From Actinoplanes ianthinogenes (GTDB lineage Bacteria; Actinomycetota; Actinomycetes; Mycobacteriales; Micromonosporaceae): DNA of 64,000 nt. The notes under the pieces were generated by a model. It had not been told where the DNA came from and did not search any database. It was given only the letters and a program-made list of their open reading frames with translations. Position 1 is the first letter of the stretch, and the number at the start of each line of letters is the position of its first letter. The stretch spans positions 3,675,501 through 3,739,500 of the forward strand of contig NZ_AP023356.1 of assembly GCF_018324205.1 (NCBI RefSeq). Direction: 5' to 3'. Below are positions 16,876 to 26,505 of this stretch, piece after piece. Both the position numbers and the translations under genes were made by a program.

Positions 16876-17334
16876 TCAGTCGTTCAGCTGGGTGTGCTGG
16901 ATCTCGGTGAGCGCGGCGGTCAGCCAGGCGCGCGGGTCCCGGCCGGCCAGCAGGTCGGTGAGCAGCAGCGCGGCGTTGCGGGCCAGCGCGTCCGGCTTGG
17001 GCGGCGGCGCGCCGTCCTCGTCGAGCACGCCGAGCGCGCCGGCCAGCAGCCAGAGCACCACCTGCGGGTGCGCGGCCGGGTGCGCGCGGACGCAGGAGGC
17101 CAGCGCCTCCCGGACATCGTCGGCGGTCAGCCCGTCCGGGTGCCCGTCCTCCAGGAGCAGCCGCACCGTGGTGCCGAGAATCAGCCCGGTGTGTGCGGGG
17201 TCGAGCCCGGCCAGGTCATCGACGGCCTCGTCCAGCGCCGCCTCGTCGTCCGCCCGGACGGCGGCGACCGCGGCGGTCACGGCCGCCGCCACGGGACGGG
17301 CCGGCGCCGGCAGATGCCGCCAGTTCTCACTCAT
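16876..17334 (-). CDS. Conserved hypothetical protein, helical
   Basis: 152 aa, Ala/Leu/Asp-rich and all-helical in appearance, no signal peptide or membrane segment. Converges with the HxlR gene 2 bp away. No family recognised; composition and codon use are typical of a native coding sequence. Confidence 0.7.
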   Translation of the reverse strand: MSENWRHLPAPARPVAAAVTAAVAAVRADDEAALDEAVDDLAGLDPAHTGLILGTTVRLLLEDGHPDGLTADDVREALASCVRAHPAAHPQVVLWLLAGALGVLDEDGAPPPKPDALARNAALLLTDLLAGRDPRAWLTAALTEIQHTQLND

Positions 17335-17438
17335 CCCGCGACCCTATCGGGGCGGACAGCGAAGCCGGCACGCCGAGACCACCCGGCGGTTCGGTTCTCG
17401 GCACGTCGTTGCCACCCGCGGACGTCGCCCTTTCGGGT

Positions 17439-17540
17439 CGGGCGTTCTGGACGCGCCAGCGGCCAGCCCGGCCCGGAAGGGTCCCTGGCGGGAGCGACGA
17501 TCAGTGATCAGCGCGGCCCGAGTCATCGATCTCTTGATTT
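17439..17540 (+). repeat. Dispersed repeat, copy 1
   Basis: Core CTGGACGCGCCAGCGGCCAG (17447-17466) folds as CTGG-a-CGC-loop-GCG-g-CCAG, followed after a gap by CGGGAGC, a GATC and a weaker match to the tail of the other copies. Same core at 49417-49436, and on the opposite strand at 39978-39997. This copy is the most diverged outside the core. It occupies most of the 230-bp gap between two divergent genes. Confidence 0.6.
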
Positions 17541-17564
17541 TGATCTCGAATGGTGGGGTGACGA

Positions 17565-17933
17565 ATGACCAACTTGGACGCGGTGAGCGGCTGGGTCGCC
17601 GGTTACCGGAAAGCGTGGGAGACGAACGACCCGGACGACATCCGGGGGTTGTTCGCCGATGACGCGGCCTACTTCACCGAGCCGTACGCCGCACCGTGGA
17701 TCGGCCGGGAGGCGATCGTCGCCGGCTGGCTGGAGCACCGGGACGAGCCGGACACGACCACCTTCACCTGGCAGCCGCTGATCGTCACGGAGGAGCTCGC
17801 GGTGATCGAGGGGCACACCACGTACCCGGACCGGGAGTACCGCAACCTGTGGGTGCTGCGGCTGGATCACACCGGGCAGGCCCGCCAGTTCACCGAATGG
17901 TGGATGGAGGTGCCACGGCCACCGGCAGCGTGA
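17565..17933 (+). CDS. SnoaL/NTF2-like protein
   Basis: 122 aa, a single cystatin-like alpha+beta barrel of the SnoaL-like type: GYRKAWETNDPDDIRGLFADDAAY opening helices, PWIGREAIVAGW, and a closing FTEWWMEVP strand. Such proteins are small enzymes or ligand binders; this class has no defined substrate. ATG 17565 follows GGGGTG at short distance. The end overlaps 44 bp of the convergent hydrolase gene. Confidence 0.82.
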   Translation: MTNLDAVSGWVAGYRKAWETNDPDDIRGLFADDAAYFTEPYAAPWIGREAIVAGWLEHRDEPDTTTFTWQPLIVTEELAVIEGHTTYPDREYRNLWVLRLDHTGQARQFTEWWMEVPRPPAA

Positions 17934-19521
17934 GGCGGGACGCCGCGACGTCGACGGTGTGCCGGGAGGCGGCCAGGCCGGCCCCGCCGGTGCCCGGGTT
18001 GCGGGCGAACCGGGGGAACGCGCCGCCGGAGATCTGCAACCGCAACCGGTGCCCGGCGAGCAGCCGGTGGAAGCACGGGTCCAGGGTCAGGGTGAGCCGC
18101 TGCGCCTCGCCGGCCGGGACCGCCGGGTCGAGCCGCCGGTGCTGGTCGGCGAAGTTGTGCGAACGGCCGTGCGGGTCGACGTCGCAGAGCCGGACGAACA
18201 CGTCCGCGTACGGGTTGTCCACGCTCAGCGTGAGGTCGAGCACCGGCGAGCCGATCACGTCCACCGCGGTCGGCAGCGGATCGGTGCTGAACACCAGCAC
18301 GTCCGCGCGGGCCTCCAGCGGCCGGTTGTCCTTCACCCCCATCGAGCCGGTCAGGGTGCGCCCGCCCAGCGACGGCGTCGGGTCGGCCGGGTCGTAGCGG
18401 AACTCGGCGACGCCCTCCGCGCCGTCCGGTGCGATGGTGGTCAACCGGCGCCCGGACCGCAGGTGCAGGGTGGCCGGCTCGGACGGCGGCGGCCACTCGG
18501 GCAGCTCGTGCCAGGCTTTCTCGCCGGTCCGGTGCACTCGGACGGGTGACTTGCGGGCCGCGGCGCCACCGGCCAGATGTTGATCGAGCCAGGCCAGGCT
18601 CTCCCGGGCGACCAGACCGGCCGCATGCAGCCCGACCTGGAGATGCGTCCAGGGACCGACGGTCAGCGCGACGTCGACGCCCCGGTCGCGCAGGGTCGTG
18701 TACTGCTGGAGGGTCTGGTCCAGGAACAGGTCCTGCCAGCCGCCGATCAGCAGCACCGGGACGTCGACGGCGGTCAGCGCGGAACCGGCGCGGTACGGCT
18801 CCCACCACGGGTCGTCGCCGTCCGGGTGACCGGCCCACTCGGCGAACCACGGCGCCTTGCCGCCGAGCACCGGCCGGGCGGTCCCGGTCAGTGGCAGCCG
18901 GTCCAGCTCGGGCCGCAGGCGGCGCGGGGCGGTGGCCATGCTCAGCACCCGGCGCAGGCCGCCGTCCTCCTGGTGGACGATCTGGTCGCTCCAGCCGAGG
19001 AAGTCACCGAGGGTGAAGGCCCCGGTCCCGTAGGTCGCCTCGCGGAAGTCGTGCGGCGCCACGTAGACGACCGCGGCGCGCAGCTCGGGCGGCGGCTCGC
19101 TCATCAGCGCCCACTGGGTCCAGCCCAGGTAGGAGGCCCCGAGGGTGGCCAACCGGCCGTCGAACCAGGGCTGCTCGCGGAGCCAGGCGACGGTGTCGAG
19201 GCCGTCCGCGGCCTCCTGGGCCATCGGCGTGAAGGTGCCCTCCGAGCCGAACGTGCCGCGTACGCTCTGCAACAGCACGTGGTAGCCGCGGGCCGCGAAC
19301 ATCCGGCCGTTGAGGGCCGAGGTGAGCAGATTCCGCCCGTACGGCGTACGGATCAGCACGGTGCCGCCGGGGCGGTCGGTGTGCGGGGCGAAGTGGTCGC
19401 CGAGCAACCGGACGCCGTCGCGCATCGGGGTCCGGACGGACTCCACGGAGTAGTGATTCAACGCCGGCGCCTGGCCGAGCAATCGGCTCAGAATCGCGTC
19501 GCCCAGCCGCTGCCGTTTCAT
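17890..19521 (-). CDS. CocE/NonD-family hydrolase (X-Pro dipeptidyl-peptidase-like)
   Basis: 543 aa. An N-terminal alpha/beta hydrolase domain with Ser in GASYLGWTQ, Asp in GGWQDLFLDQ and His in GPWTHLQ, then a C-terminal jelly-roll X-Pro dipeptidyl-peptidase domain ending in RLQISGGAFPRFARN. These enzymes hydrolyse esters or acyl bonds (cocaine esterase, glutaryl-7-ACA acylases, X-Pro peptidases). ATG 19521 is used; upstream in-frame sequence runs into the kinase gene on the other strand. No signal peptide, so cytoplasmic. Confidence 0.9.
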   Translation of the reverse strand: MKRQRLGDAILSRLLGQAPALNHYSVESVRTPMRDGVRLLGDHFAPHTDRPGGTVLIRTPYGRNLLTSALNGRMFAARGYHVLLQSVRGTFGSEGTFTPMAQEAADGLDTVAWLREQPWFDGRLATLGASYLGWTQWALMSEPPPELRAAVVYVAPHDFREATYGTGAFTLGDFLGWSDQIVHQEDGGLRRVLSMATAPRRLRPELDRLPLTGTARPVLGGKAPWFAEWAGHPDGDDPWWEPYRAGSALTAVDVPVLLIGGWQDLFLDQTLQQYTTLRDRGVDVALTVGPWTHLQVGLHAAGLVARESLAWLDQHLAGGAAARKSPVRVHRTGEKAWHELPEWPPPSEPATLHLRSGRRLTTIAPDGAEGVAEFRYDPADPTPSLGGRTLTGSMGVKDNRPLEARADVLVFSTDPLPTAVDVIGSPVLDLTLSVDNPYADVFVRLCDVDPHGRSHNFADQHRRLDPAVPAGEAQRLTLTLDPCFHRLLAGHRLRLQISGGAFPRFARNPGTGGAGLAASRHTVDVAASRLTLPVAVAPPSTIR

Positions 19522-19563
19522 GCCTGAAGACCATATCGGCGGCCCGCCGAATGTGAAAGATGA

Positions 19564-21078
19564 ATGGCATTCGCCGCGGTCTCGGATGTGCGAATCGGCG
19601 AGCATTTCGGCAAACTGCGTCGGGTGGACGAGGGAAGCAAACTCGGCGGGCGCTACCGGCTGCTGAACGAACTGGGGCGCGGCGGGATGGCCGTGGTCTG
19701 GCGCGCCGCCGACGAGGTGCTGGACCGCCCGGTGGCGGTGAAGGTGCTGGCCGGGCGGTACGCCGGTGACGAGCGCTTCCGCTCGCGGATCCTGCACGAG
19801 GCGCGCGCGGCCGCGATCCTTTCGCACCCCAACATCGCGCAGATCCACGACTTCGGGGAATCGGACGAGGTCCCGTACGTGGTGATGGAATTGATCAACG
19901 GGCCGACGCTGCAACAGTTGCTGTCCGAGGCGCCGATCCCGCCCCGGCGGGTATTCCGGATCTGCGGTGAGGTGGCCGCCGCGCTCGCCGCCGCGCATCA
20001 GGACGGCCTGGTGCACCGGGACATCAAGCTGGCAAACATCATGGTCACCCCGAAGGGCGCCAAGGTGGTCGACTTCGGGATCGCGGCGGCGGCCGGGCCG
20101 GCCGAGCCGGAGGAGGGCCTGCTCGGCACGCCCGCCTACCTGGCCCCGGAACGGCTGACCGGCGGGGCGGTCGAGCCGGCCTCCGACATCTACGCGCTCG
20201 GCGTGCTGCTCTACCGGCTGCTCGCGGACGAGTCACCGTGGACGGTGGAGACCACCACGCAGATGCTCAGCGCGCACATGTACGTCGAGCCGATGCCGCT
20301 GCCCGAGCTGCCCGGGGTGCCGGACGCGGTCGCCGACCTGGTCGACCGGTGCCTGGCCAAGGAGCCGGCGGACCGGCCGGACGCGGCGGAGGTGTCGGCG
20401 GTGCTGGCCGACGCGGTGGAGGCGTCCGTGGTGGTGGTCCGGGAGCCGGCTCCGACTCGTTTCGACGAGGAGACCGAGGCGATCGCCGCGGCCCGGCTCC
20501 CGGTTCCGGTCCGGGTTCCGGCCGCGCGCAAGCGCCGCCGGCTCGTCCTGGCCGGCGTGCTGGCCGCGCTGCTGATCTCCGCCGCCGCGTGGGGGCTCAC
20601 CCGCTCGGGTGAACCTCGATCGACACCGGTCAACGCCGCGCCGCCGGCCACCCGGGACGGGACCGCGCCACCCGGTGCGGCGCCCGCGTCGCCGGGCGGG
20701 ACGCCCACCCCGACCGGCACCCGGCTCTCGCAACGACCGGCCGCGGCGCTCTCGCCGATCGGATCGGTCCCGGCGGCGGCCCCGTCCGCGACGCCCTCGT
20801 CGGCGCCCGCGCCGAGCCTCAGCGGCGGCGGCGCGGCGCCCAGCTCCGCGCCCGGGGGCACCCGGCTGGAGTCCAAGGGCGGCGTGGTCTACGCGATCTG
20901 CGAGTCGGGCAACGCGCTGCTGCTGGACTGGCAGCCGGCCGAGGGGTTCGAGGTGGAGCGCGCCGACCCGGGCCCCGGCCTGACCCCGTCGGTGGTCTTC
21001 GCCGGTGTCGTCAACCGGTACCGGATGTCGGTCACCTGCTTCGCGGGGAAGCCGTCGGCGGTGGTGCTGCCGCTCTGA
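19564..21078 (+). CDS. Membrane-anchored Ser/Thr protein kinase (PknB-like)
   Basis: 504 aa. Hanks-type kinase domain (about 31-285): glycine loop GRGGMAVVW, Lys60, catalytic HRDIKLAN (Asp153), DFG at 170 and GTPAYLAPE. A cytoplasmic linker is followed by one transmembrane helix (about 327-346) and a Pro/Ala/Ser/Thr-rich wall-spanning segment with a short C-terminal domain holding two Cys. No PASTA repeats. ATG 19564 is the first start; GTG 19624 would remove 20 weakly conserved residues. Its last 47 bp overlap the convergent ArsR-type gene. Confidence 0.93.
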   Translation: MAFAAVSDVRIGEHFGKLRRVDEGSKLGGRYRLLNELGRGGMAVVWRAADEVLDRPVAVKVLAGRYAGDERFRSRILHEARAAAILSHPNIAQIHDFGESDEVPYVVMELINGPTLQQLLSEAPIPPRRVFRICGEVAAALAAAHQDGLVHRDIKLANIMVTPKGAKVVDFGIAAAAGPAEPEEGLLGTPAYLAPERLTGGAVEPASDIYALGVLLYRLLADESPWTVETTTQMLSAHMYVEPMPLPELPGVPDAVADLVDRCLAKEPADRPDAAEVSAVLADAVEASVVVVREPAPTRFDEETEAIAAARLPVPVRVPAARKRRRLVLAGVLAALLISAAAWGLTRSGEPRSTPVNAAPPATRDGTAPPGAAPASPGGTPTPTGTRLSQRPAAALSPIGSVPAAAPSATPSSAPAPSLSGGGAAPSSAPGGTRLESKGGVVYAICESGNALLLDWQPAEGFEVERADPGPGLTPSVVFAGVVNRYRMSVTCFAGKPSAVVLPL

Positions 21079-22012
21079 CCAGCGTCTCCGCGGCGTCGGT
21101 GCGGGAGTTCAGCAGCAGTCGCCCGGCCCGGTGGGTGGCGATCAGGCCGGCCGCGCGCAGCACCCGCAGGTGCTGGGAGACGCCGCCCGCGGTGATCCCG
21201 GTCCGGGCGGCCAGCTCGGTGGTGGAGAGCGGCCCGGCCAGCGCGGTCAGGATCCGGGCCCGGCCGGCGCCGAGCAGTGCGCCCAGGGCGTCCGGCGCGG
21301 GCGGCGGCGCCTCCCACAGGGTGGCCACCCCGGCGGCCGGATAGGCCAGCTGCGGGGTGCCCCAGGCGGACACGGTGAGCACCGACGGCCAGGCGAAGGC
21401 CGACGGGATCAGCACCAGGCCGCTGCCGTCCGGGACGTCCGGCGCGGTGCAGTGCCGCTGGTCGACCAGCAGCGCGCCGTCCTGCCAGCGGACCCGGTCG
21501 TGCAGGTCGTTGAGGACCGCTGCGGCGCCGTCGGTGGCCAGCCGGGCGGCCCGGCGGCGGATGTCCGCGTCGAGCAGGGCGTGGATCCGGGGCCAGTGCG
21601 GAGCGATCGCGGTCGCCCAGTACTCCTCGATCTCCCCGGCGAGCCGGGCCAGCCCACTCTCCGGGTCGGCGTAGAGATCGTCGATCGCGCCGTGCGAGGA
21701 GCGCATGAGGTCCAGATGCGCTCGCACTGTTTCCGGACTCGTCCGCTTCAAGGCGGTCAGCTCCGCGTCCAGATCGGCGGTGAGTCCCGAGGGTGGCGGG
21801 GTGAGGAAATCGGGGGCATAGCCCCCGGTGGCAGGCACGAGCGCGGCAAGGAGGCGGCCCGGCGCGGACCGCTGTCGCGAGACCCATGGCTGGTGTACGG
21901 ACGGCACGCCCCGATCCCGCAGCACGCGCAGACTCGCCAGCACCTCCCACAGGCACGACACGGCGAACCTGATCCGGGTGGCGGCGTCCGGCGGCAGTGC
22001 GATCGCGACCAT
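21032..22012 (-). CDS. ArsR-family regulator with large N-terminal domain (DUF5937 type)
   Basis: 326 aa. About 240 N-terminal residues (FAVSCLWEVLASLRVL start, typical of the DUF5937 group) precede a C-terminal winged helix: LLGAGRARILTALAGPLSTT, then ELAARTGITAGGVSQHLRVL and a basic wing. ATG 22012 abuts a TTTTAG-N6-CTAAAA dyad that also covers the region before the divergent PEP-mutase-like gene, so it probably represses itself and that gene. No metal-binding CxC motif, so an arsenic or metal role is unlikely. Confidence 0.88.
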   Translation of the reverse strand: MVAIALPPDAATRIRFAVSCLWEVLASLRVLRDRGVPSVHQPWVSRQRSAPGRLLAALVPATGGYAPDFLTPPPSGLTADLDAELTALKRTSPETVRAHLDLMRSSHGAIDDLYADPESGLARLAGEIEEYWATAIAPHWPRIHALLDADIRRRAARLATDGAAAVLNDLHDRVRWQDGALLVDQRHCTAPDVPDGSGLVLIPSAFAWPSVLTVSAWGTPQLAYPAAGVATLWEAPPPAPDALGALLGAGRARILTALAGPLSTTELAARTGITAGGVSQHLRVLRAAGLIATHRAGRLLLNSRTDAAETLVRAAAPPPTASPRSR

Positions 22013-22035
22013 GCTTTTAGTGTGGGCTAAAAAGC
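22013..22035. promoter_or_regulatory. ArsR-type operator between divergent genes
   Basis: GCTTTTAG-N6-CTAAAAAGC, perfect over TTTTAG/CTAAAA, in an otherwise GC-rich intergenic region of 59 bp. It touches the regulator's start codon and lies 37 bp before GTG 22072. Confidence 0.65.
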
Positions 22036-22071
22036 TCTCGCCGCGGCGGCCCGGGGCGAAGACTTCCCCGC

Positions 22072-22821
22072 GTGACTGACTTCTCCGCTCTGCATCAGCC
22101 CGGCCGCCCGCTCGTCCTGGTCAACGCCTGGGACGCGGCCAGCGCCCGGATCGTCGCCGCGGCCGGGGCCGCCGCGATCGCCACCACCAGCGCCGGGGTG
22201 GCCTGGAGCCTGGGCGCCCCGGACGGCGACGCCCTGGGCCGCGAGGCAGCCGTCGCGGCCGCGCGCCGGGTGGTCGCCGCGGTCTCCGTGCCGGTCTCGG
22301 TGGACGTCGAGGCCGGCTACGGCGACCCGGCCGCCACCCTGCGCGCGGTGGCCGCCGCCGGCGTCGCCGGGGTGAACCTGGAGGACGGCGCCCGCACCAT
22401 CGCCGAGCAGCAGGCCCGGCTGTCCGCCGCCAAGGAGGCCGCCCCGGGCGTCTTCCTCAACGCCCGGATCGACACCCTGCTGTTCGGGCTCGGCGACGTG
22501 ACCGAGGCGATCACCCGGGCGAAGGCGTACCTGGACGCCGGCGCGGACGGGATCTTCGTGCCCGGCACCACCGACCCGGCGGTGGTGGCCGAGCTGGTGG
22601 CGTCGATCCCGGGACCGGTCAACGTGCTGACCGGGCCGGGCGCGCCGTCGATCGGCGAGCTGGCCGCGCTCGGGGTGGCCCGGATCAGCCTGGGCTCGTC
22701 GGTGGCGCAGGCGGCGTACGGGCTGGTCGAGCGGGCGGCCCGGGAGGTGTTCGAGGCCGGCACGTACACCGGACTGGCCGGCGCCGCGGACTACGGGCGG
22801 TTGAACGCGCTCAGCGAGTGA
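22072..22821 (+). CDS. Isocitrate lyase/PEP mutase superfamily protein
   Basis: 249 aa TIM barrel. Family marks: LVNAWDAASAR, IATTSAGVAWSLG, Mg-binding SVDVEAGYGD and NLEDG, then FLNARIDTLLFG. The KKCGH catalytic loop of true isocitrate lyases is absent, so it belongs with the PEP-mutase/oxaloacetate-decarboxylase-like members whose substrates are mostly unknown. GTG 22072. Probably controlled by the divergent ArsR-type regulator. Its end overlaps the convergent GH18-like gene by 11 bp. Confidence 0.88.
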   Translation: MTDFSALHQPGRPLVLVNAWDAASARIVAAAGAAAIATTSAGVAWSLGAPDGDALGREAAVAAARRVVAAVSVPVSVDVEAGYGDPAATLRAVAAAGVAGVNLEDGARTIAEQQARLSAAKEAAPGVFLNARIDTLLFGLGDVTEAITRAKAYLDAGADGIFVPGTTDPAVVAELVASIPGPVNVLTGPGAPSIGELAALGVARISLGSSVAQAAYGLVERAAREVFEAGTYTGLAGAADYGRLNALSE

Positions 22822-23842
22822 AGGCCTGGAACTCGGCGGTGAACTGGTACTTCGACTGGGTGATCCCGCTGCACGTGGTGGACACCGTGCCGTTGTCGCA
22901 GTCGCCGTTGTCCCGGTTCACCGATCGGAACCGGAGCAGGCCCAGGCCCTTGTGCCGGGCCCAGTCCAGCAGATATCGGGCGTCGCCCGGCTTGGTGGTG
23001 CCGCCGGTGGCGTTCACCCCGATCATCGGGGTGGCGCCGAGCATCCGATAGATCTCGGTGACCGGCTTGTCCGGCCAGATCGCGGCCAGGTTCGCCGCGA
23101 CCGCCGCGGCGGCCCGGGTCATCGCCCGGCCCCAGCCGCCGCCGGCCGCGTTGAAGTTCATCGTCAGCGCGTTGACCGTGACCTCGACGCCGGCCGCCTG
23201 GACCGCCCGGAGCAGCGCGATCCCGGGGCCGGTGAGGCCGTCGGCGACCCCGGCCACGGGCAGGGTCAGGGTGATCGCGGTGCCGCGCTCCTTCTGGACG
23301 GTGGCCAGCGCCTCGGCGACCGTGTCGATGGTGACCTCCTGCTCGACGTCGACGTCCAGGCGGTTGGCGCCGGTCACGTCGAGCGCCGCGGTGTACGCCG
23401 CGACCAGCTGATCCACCCGGCAGACGCTCTCCAGGTAGGCGCCGGACTCACCGCCGGTGGCCACCACGGTCTGCCCGCCGAGCGCGTCGATCAGGGCGAC
23501 CCGCGTGGCCACCGCCTGGTCGGCGAGCGGGGTCCGGCCGCCCCAGGTCGCGGTGCAGTCCTCGGCGTCACGGGCCTGCACGTACCCGAGGGTGAAGTCC
23601 TTCTGCCCGGTCGCCTTCCCCACCTCGGTGACGTCGACCGCACTGTCCGTGGGGTCCAGGTAGGGCGCGAGCGCCAGGGGCTCCGGGACGGTGGTGGCGC
23701 CCAGGGCGTTGCCGGTCAGCTCCGGGGCGGGCTGCGCGGCCGGGCTCGGGGCCGGCTGCGCGGTGCGCTTCGCGTCCCCGGAACAACCGCCGAGAAGCAC
23801 GAGCAGGGCGGTGGAGGCGCAGGCGAGACGGTGGAGGCGCAC
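22811..23842 (-). CDS. GH18-like secreted lipoprotein
   Basis: 343 aa from GTG 23842. Lipoprotein signal peptide with basic start and LLVLLGGC lipobox, a Pro/Ala-rich linker, then a (beta/alpha)8 domain related to GH18 chitinases: LDVDVEQE replaces the DGxDxDxE strand, VTVNALTMNFN and LRFRSVNRDNGDC match the bacterial chitinase group seen at 35718 in this window. Probably binds or cleaves a GlcNAc polymer at the cell surface. ATG 23896 would bury the signal peptide, so the later start is preferred. Confidence 0.82.
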   Translation of the reverse strand: MRLHRLACASTALLVLLGGCSGDAKRTAQPAPSPAAQPAPELTGNALGATTVPEPLALAPYLDPTDSAVDVTEVGKATGQKDFTLGYVQARDAEDCTATWGGRTPLADQAVATRVALIDALGGQTVVATGGESGAYLESVCRVDQLVAAYTAALDVTGANRLDVDVEQEVTIDTVAEALATVQKERGTAITLTLPVAGVADGLTGPGIALLRAVQAAGVEVTVNALTMNFNAAGGGWGRAMTRAAAAVAANLAAIWPDKPVTEIYRMLGATPMIGVNATGGTTKPGDARYLLDWARHKGLGLLRFRSVNRDNGDCDNGTVSTTCSGITQSKYQFTAEFQAFTR

Positions 23843-23928
23843 CTTCGCACTATCCCATCGGCAAAAGCCGCGAGTGTGCGGAATTGCGGACGTCATGGCC
23901 CCGGTGGCGCTCGACTATTGTCCGTGAC

Positions 23929-26463
23929 GTGACCGAGACGACCTCCGTGCCAGAAAAGATCACTCTCGACGGGCTCGAACGGAAATGGCGGCAGGTATGG
24001 GCCGAGCGGGGCACCTACGCCTTCGACCGGTCGGCGCCGCGGTCACGCGTATTCTCGATCGACACGCCGCCGCCGACGGTGAGCGGATCGCTGCACGTCG
24101 GGCACGTGTTCTCCTACACCCACGCGGACGCGATCGCGCGGTATCAGCGGATGACCGGCCGCGAGGTGTTCTACCCGATGGGGTGGGACGACAACGGGCT
24201 GCCGACCGAGCGCCGGGTGCAGAACTACTACGGCGTGCAGTGTGACCCGTCGCTGCCCTACGACCCCGATTTCACCCCGCCGTCGTCCCCGCCGAGCCGG
24301 GCGGTGCACATCTCCCGGCGCAACTTCGTCGAGCTCTGCCAGACCCTGACCGCGGTCGACGAGCAGGCGTTCGAGGACCTGTGGCGGCAGCTCGGGCTCT
24401 CGGTGGACTGGTCGTTGCAGTACACGACGATCGGGGAGGACAGCCGGGCCATCTCGCAGCGGGCGTTCCTGCGGAACCTGGAGCGGGGGGAGGCGTATCT
24501 CGCGGATGCCCCGACGCTCTGGGACGTGTCGTTCCGGACCGCGGTCGCCCAGGCCGAGCTGGAGGACCGGGAGCGGCAGGGCGCCTACTACCGGCTCGCC
24601 TTCGGCCTGTCCGGCGGCGGGTCGGTGCACATCGAGACCACCCGGCCCGAGCTGCTGCCGGCCTGCGTGGCGCTGGTCGCCCACCCGGACGACGAGCGGT
24701 ACCGGCACCTGATCGGCACGACGGCGACCACCCCGGTGTTCGGGGTCGAGGTGCCGATCAAGGCGCATCCGCTGGCCCAGCCGGACAAGGGCTCCGGGAT
24801 CGCGATGATCTGCACCTTCGGTGACCTGACGGATGTGATCTGGTGGCGGGAGCTGGATCTGCCCACCCGGCCGGTGATGGGCCGGGACGGGCGCCTGCTG
24901 CCGGCGCCACCGGCGGGCGCCGACCCCGAGGCCTACGCTCACCTGTCCGGGAAAACGGCCTTCTCCGCCAAGGAGGCGGTGGTCGAGCTGCTCCGCTCGG
25001 CCGGAGCCCTGGACGGCGAGCCCCGGCCGACCACGCAGCAGGTGAAGTTCTACGAGAAGGGCGACAAGCCCCTGGAGATCGTCACCACCCGGCAGTGGTA
25101 CATCCGCAACGGCGGCCGGGACGCCGCGCTGCGCTCCGCCCTGCTCGACCGTGGCCGCGAGATGACCTGGTCACCCGGCTTCATGCGGAGCCGCTACGAG
25201 AACTGGGTGGAGGGCCTGGCCGGCGACTGGATCATCAGCCGGCAGCGGTTCTTCGGCGTCCCGATCCCGGTCTGGTACCCGCTCGACGCGGCCGGCGAGC
25301 CGGACTACACGTCGCCGCTCACGCCGGACACGCTGCCGGTCGACCCGAGCAGCGACACCCCGCCCGGGTACCGGGCGGAGCAGCGCGACCAGCCGGGCGG
25401 TTTCACCGCCGACCCGGACGTGATGGACACCTGGGCCACCTCGTCGCTGACCCCGGAGATCGCCGGGCGCTGGGGCCTGGACGACGACCTGTTCGCCCGG
25501 GTCTTCCCGATGGACCTGCGCCCGCAGGCCCACGAGATCATCCGGACCTGGCTGTTCTCCACGGTGCTCCGCGCCCACCAGGAGTTCGGGAGCCTGCCGT
25601 GGCGTACCGCGCTGCTCTCCGGCTGGATCCTCGACCCGGACCGCAAGAAGATGTCCAAGTCCAAGGGCAATGTGGTCACCCCGATGGGACTGCTGGAGGA
25701 GTACGGGTCGGACGCGGTCCGCTACTGGGCGGTGAGCGGGCGGCCGGGCACCGACACGGCGTTCGACACCGGGCAGATGAAGGTCGGCCGCCGGCTGGCC
25801 ATCAAGGTCCTCAACGCGACGAAGTTCGTGCTGCGGTTCGGCGTCTCGCCGGGTCTGTCGGCCGGTGACGTCACCGAGCCGCTGGACCGGTCCATGCTCG
25901 CCGGGCTCGCGGCCGTCGTGGCGGACGCCACCAAGCACTTCGAGGGGTACGACTACGCCCGCGCCCTGGAGCGCACCGAGCAGTTCTTCTGGACGTTCTG
26001 CGACGACTACCTGGAACTGGTCAAGGAACGGGCCTACGGCGCCGCCGGCGACCCGGCGACCCGGTCCGCACACGCCGCCCTGGCGATCGCGCTGCGGAGC
26101 CTGCTGCGGCTGTTCGCGCCGACGCTGCCGTTCGTCACCGAGGAGGCCTGGTCCTGGTGGCAGGAGGGCTCGGTGCACCGCGCGCCGTGGCCGGACGCCG
26201 CCGAGTTCGCCCCGGCGCTCGACCCGGGCGCCCCGGCCGGCCTGCTCCCGCTGGCCGGGACCGTGCTCGGCCTGGTGCGCAAGGCCAAGTCGGAGGCCCG
26301 GCAGTCGATGCGCACCGAGGTCGCCCGGCTGACGGTACGCGGCACCGACCCCGACGTGGTCTCGTTCGGCCTGGTCAGCCAGGACGTCCGGGCCGCCGGG
26401 GTGGTCCGGGAGGTGACCACCGAGGTGGTCGGCGGCCCGCTGACCGCCGACGTGACGCTCTAG
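23929..26463 (+). CDS. valS: Valyl-tRNA synthetase
   Basis: 844 aa, class Ia synthetase joining valine to tRNA-Val, with editing of mischarged threonine. Signature HVGH in PPPTVSGSLHVGHVFSYTHA, editing (CP1) domain in the middle, KMSKSKGNVV before the anticodon-binding helical domain. A C-terminal coiled coil is short or absent, as in the actinobacterial short form. GTG 23929 starts 86 bp from the divergent GH18-like gene. Confidence 0.96.
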   Translation: MTETTSVPEKITLDGLERKWRQVWAERGTYAFDRSAPRSRVFSIDTPPPTVSGSLHVGHVFSYTHADAIARYQRMTGREVFYPMGWDDNGLPTERRVQNYYGVQCDPSLPYDPDFTPPSSPPSRAVHISRRNFVELCQTLTAVDEQAFEDLWRQLGLSVDWSLQYTTIGEDSRAISQRAFLRNLERGEAYLADAPTLWDVSFRTAVAQAELEDRERQGAYYRLAFGLSGGGSVHIETTRPELLPACVALVAHPDDERYRHLIGTTATTPVFGVEVPIKAHPLAQPDKGSGIAMICTFGDLTDVIWWRELDLPTRPVMGRDGRLLPAPPAGADPEAYAHLSGKTAFSAKEAVVELLRSAGALDGEPRPTTQQVKFYEKGDKPLEIVTTRQWYIRNGGRDAALRSALLDRGREMTWSPGFMRSRYENWVEGLAGDWIISRQRFFGVPIPVWYPLDAAGEPDYTSPLTPDTLPVDPSSDTPPGYRAEQRDQPGGFTADPDVMDTWATSSLTPEIAGRWGLDDDLFARVFPMDLRPQAHEIIRTWLFSTVLRAHQEFGSLPWRTALLSGWILDPDRKKMSKSKGNVVTPMGLLEEYGSDAVRYWAVSGRPGTDTAFDTGQMKVGRRLAIKVLNATKFVLRFGVSPGLSAGDVTEPLDRSMLAGLAAVVADATKHFEGYDYARALERTEQFFWTFCDDYLELVKERAYGAAGDPATRSAHAALAIALRSLLRLFAPTLPFVTEEAWSWWQEGSVHRAPWPDAAEFAPALDPGAPAGLLPLAGTVLGLVRKAKSEARQSMRTEVARLTVRGTDPDVVSFGLVSQDVRAAGVVREVTTEVVGGPLTADVTL

Positions 26464-26505
26464 GTTGTCCCAGCGCCCGCCCGCCGGCTGTTGTACGCTC
26501 CGCCC

